A DNA stretch of 64,000 bases from Onchocerca volvulus (taxonomy: Eukaryota; Nematoda; Chromadorea; Rhabditida; Onchocercidae): assembly GCA_000499405.2 (NCBI GenBank), contig HG738137.1, positions 14,935,661-14,999,660 on the forward strand. Direction: 5' to 3'. The translations under genes and the position numbers were made by a program. The notes beneath the pieces are model-generated. The model ran no database searches. It was given only the letters and a program-made list of their open reading frames with translations, and had not been told where the DNA came from. Of this stretch, positions 62,099 to 64,000 are shown in pieces (position 1 is the first letter of the stretch; each line of letters begins with the position of its first letter).

Positions 62099-64000
62099 TA
62101 ATAATAATAATAATTAGTAATAACAATAATAATTGATAATAATAATAATTAATAATAATAACAATTAATAGTAATTAATAATAATAATTGACAATAATAA
62201 TAATTAATAATAACAACTAATAATAATAGTAGTTAATAATAATAATTAATAATTAATAATAATGATAATAAAGAATAAACCAATCAAAGAAGAAAAATTA
62301 TATTTGCCTATTTTAATATTCACTGAGAAATTTTCGCCTAGTTAATTCGGAATTCTTAAGCTTTCTAAACATTGATATTCTTGCACAAAAGAAAATCGAT
62401 TAATTTCAGTTATTGTTTACCGATTGATCAAAACGCAAGTACAACTGGATCAAAATCATTGATCGGTCCATGCTCTCAAACAAATCATTCCATATGGTAT
62501 GATTGGATGGATGATTACTGTGCTACAGGATATATCGTACTACTTCTGGTTCCACTTGTAACTTTCATCGTATTCTTTGCTTGTGGTATAAATATTCATT
62601 CAAATTTTGATCATTTAAATTTTATCAAATTTTGAATTTTAACGTTTACACGTGTCATAAATGTTATTCTAAATATATGAAAAATCTTAATTAATACCTT
62701 CGTAACTTTTAGGTCAAATTTATTCTTTGCTATTCATAAATTTTCTTTCTTTTTTTCTTCTTTTGTAAAACATAATGAATAAAGCTATTTTTTTTTTTTT
62801 CATTTCTTGTTGTTTAAAGTTTGACAAAAAAAAAAACAAAAAAAACAAAAAAACAAAAATTCCAATTGATTTGAAAATTTTTTAGAAAGAATGATAAAGC
62901 AAATTTTATTACCTCATTTCACCTTGCTTATTTCATTAATTGTTTGAAATTAATTAAATTGTTCAATTTAGTAGCAAAAGGAAAATAATTAATGCTAGTA
63001 AGAATAGTTTGCCACTAATTTTTACTCCATTTTGTAGCATTCAAAACAACACTAAAATTAATAACAGCAAACAGCAAATTTGATCTGAAAGTTGTAAAGC
63101 TAATTAAAATCTTTTGGATAATATCATTTTAAATAACAAAAAAGAAAAAAAAAAGAATATATATATGAATGATTATTTCTTACAAAAGAAATAAAACTTC
63201 AAGATGATTATCAAACTTTACCGCGAAAAATCAAGAAAAATAGAAAAAAATAAGAAACTAAATATATTTTCAAAAATCTGAAATCAATAATAACTAGATA
63301 ATTAAAGTAACTATTTTCAGGTTATGCACCATCTTCATGGGTAATTAATGCGGAAATTTATCCCATGTGGGCACGAAGTATTTGTGTTAGTATTTCTGCT
63401 TTTTGCAATTGGCTTTTTGATATTATCGCCTCCACATCTTTCATCTTATTGATCAAAAATGTTGGAAGAGATGGTAAGAATTTCAGGAGAAAATTTTAGT
63501 TTTATTTCAAAAATTTTCGTCAAACTATACGAAATTAATATTAAACAAAAAAAAAAGAAGTACTGATAAAACTACTTGGGTCACTTACGTGATCTATTTT
63601 GTAATCGATAACTGAGCTATAATCAAGCACGAATATATTTATATTTGTGAATTTTTACGAAAGTACGATTTTAATTCTTTATTCATCATGTTTGATCTAA
63701 TCATTTGCTAATATTTCGAATTTTAGCAAAAATCTAATTTTTTTTTTTCATTGTACTGTAAATTTTGAAATTTCTGGAAATTTCAGCAGCTTTCTTCATC
63801 TATGCAGCTCTTACAATGGTTGCATTCGTATTCTTTTTTATTTTTTTATCCGAAACGAAAGGGACAAGTTTGGAAGATTTGGAAATGGGAACTAAAGTTA
63901 ACCGGAAACCTATGATACTCAAGTGTTCCGATTCTTTTTTCCAATCAGAAAAAAAACGTGAAACAAATGCAGTTTTTGAAGAAAAAACGAATTTTATTAA
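56804..64000 (+). CDS. HMIT-type (SLC2A13-like) sugar/myo-inositol transporter, MFS (3' end beyond window)
   Basis: Exons: 56804-57005, 57590-57760, 58818-58943, 59661-59815, 60109-60214, 60423-60531, 60864-60943, 61322-61547, 61720-61788, 62410-62585, 63321-63473, 63787-64000 (open). About 595 residues seen. Sugar-porter signatures appear in order: TM1 FGFEGG; SDQFGRKKT; GRLFIGVALGFG; VPVYISEISLPNCRG; PESPRWL; QQLSAVNAI; ERFGRRKLL; EIYPMWAR; SETKGTSLEDLE. A long extracellular loop before TM10 is Cys-rich (HCAQH, NCYSCTKDEYCGFC, YCLP, GPCSQ, DYCAT). Such a Cys-rich loop 9 characterises the H+/myo-inositol symporter HMIT, of which C. elegans has three (hmit-1.1 to 1.3), used in osmotic protection. 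The usual TM1 Asp is Glu34 here. The C-terminal cytoplasmic tail is Lys/Glu-rich and unfinished. Intron 6 is GC-AG. Which paralog it is cannot be told. Confidence 0.93.
60532..60863 (+). other. GC-AG intron in the transporter gene
   Basis: Ending exon 6 at 60531 before GCAAGTTTT keeps phase and gives V-N-A-I-I-Y-H-S-S. This aligns with the family pattern N-A-[IV]-[MI]-Y-[YH]-S after QQL. The nearest GT (CAA|GTTTTT) puts the next exon out of frame with an early stop. The extended donor is the same as in the dynamin GC-AG intron. Confidence 0.8.
62038..62268. repeat. (AAT)n microsatellite and its decayed flank, in a transporter intron
   Basis: A pure AAT/ATA run from about 62038 to 62097 is followed by about 170 bases of imperfect AAT/TAAT units. 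It lies in the intron between the two exons that encode the Cys-rich loop. Confidence 0.9.

Overview
The window is AT-rich eukaryotic DNA full of A/T homopolymers. Short exons are joined by introns with the TTTCAG-type acceptors typical of nematodes. Several start codons sit a few bases downstream of such an acceptor, as expected for spliced-leader trans-splicing. The gene set (dynamin, a SANTA+Myb KNL-2/M18BP1 protein, FIGL-1, a ZGPAT-like protein, an HMIT-type sugar/inositol transporter) and the base composition suggest a nematode, probably a spirurid/filarial one. The species is not determined.

Layout, left to right. 1-1324 (minus): 5' end of a small secreted-protein gene, with a decayed full-length 5S rRNA-like copy in its putative intron. 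1325-6241: simple-sequence DNA, then a 932-base assembly gap (6242-7173). 7283-7500 (minus): one coding-looking exon of an unidentified gene. 9703-19502 (plus): complete 19-exon dynamin gene (843 aa). 21390-28194 (minus): complete 19-exon knl-2-like gene (1022 aa), convergent with dynamin. 31131-35902 (minus): complete 6-exon C2H2 zinc-finger gene (279 aa). 35903-45722: 9.8 kb of gene-free, repeat-rich DNA between divergent genes. 45723-51199 (plus): 13-exon figl-1 (494 aa). 51817-55087 (plus): 8-exon ZGPAT-like gene (448 aa), close enough to figl-1 for a possible operon. 56804-64000 (plus): HMIT-like transporter, 12 exons seen and open at the right edge.

All exon models were built by hand. 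They are supported by phase continuity across every junction and by family motifs running across the joins. For the five main genes the complete coding lengths are exact multiples of three, or open only at the window edge.

The most interesting locus is knl-2. It encodes two tandem SANTA domains that share an intron at the same codon and phase, followed by a CENP-C-like (CENPC-k) motif and a Myb/SANT domain. This suggests an intragenic duplication in the CENP-A loading factor of a probably holocentric animal. Other points of note are two GC-AG introns with identical extended donors, a 12-nt microexon, an Asp-to-Glu change at the expected proton-coupling position of the transporter, a Helitron-like 3' terminus, and several tandem repeats.
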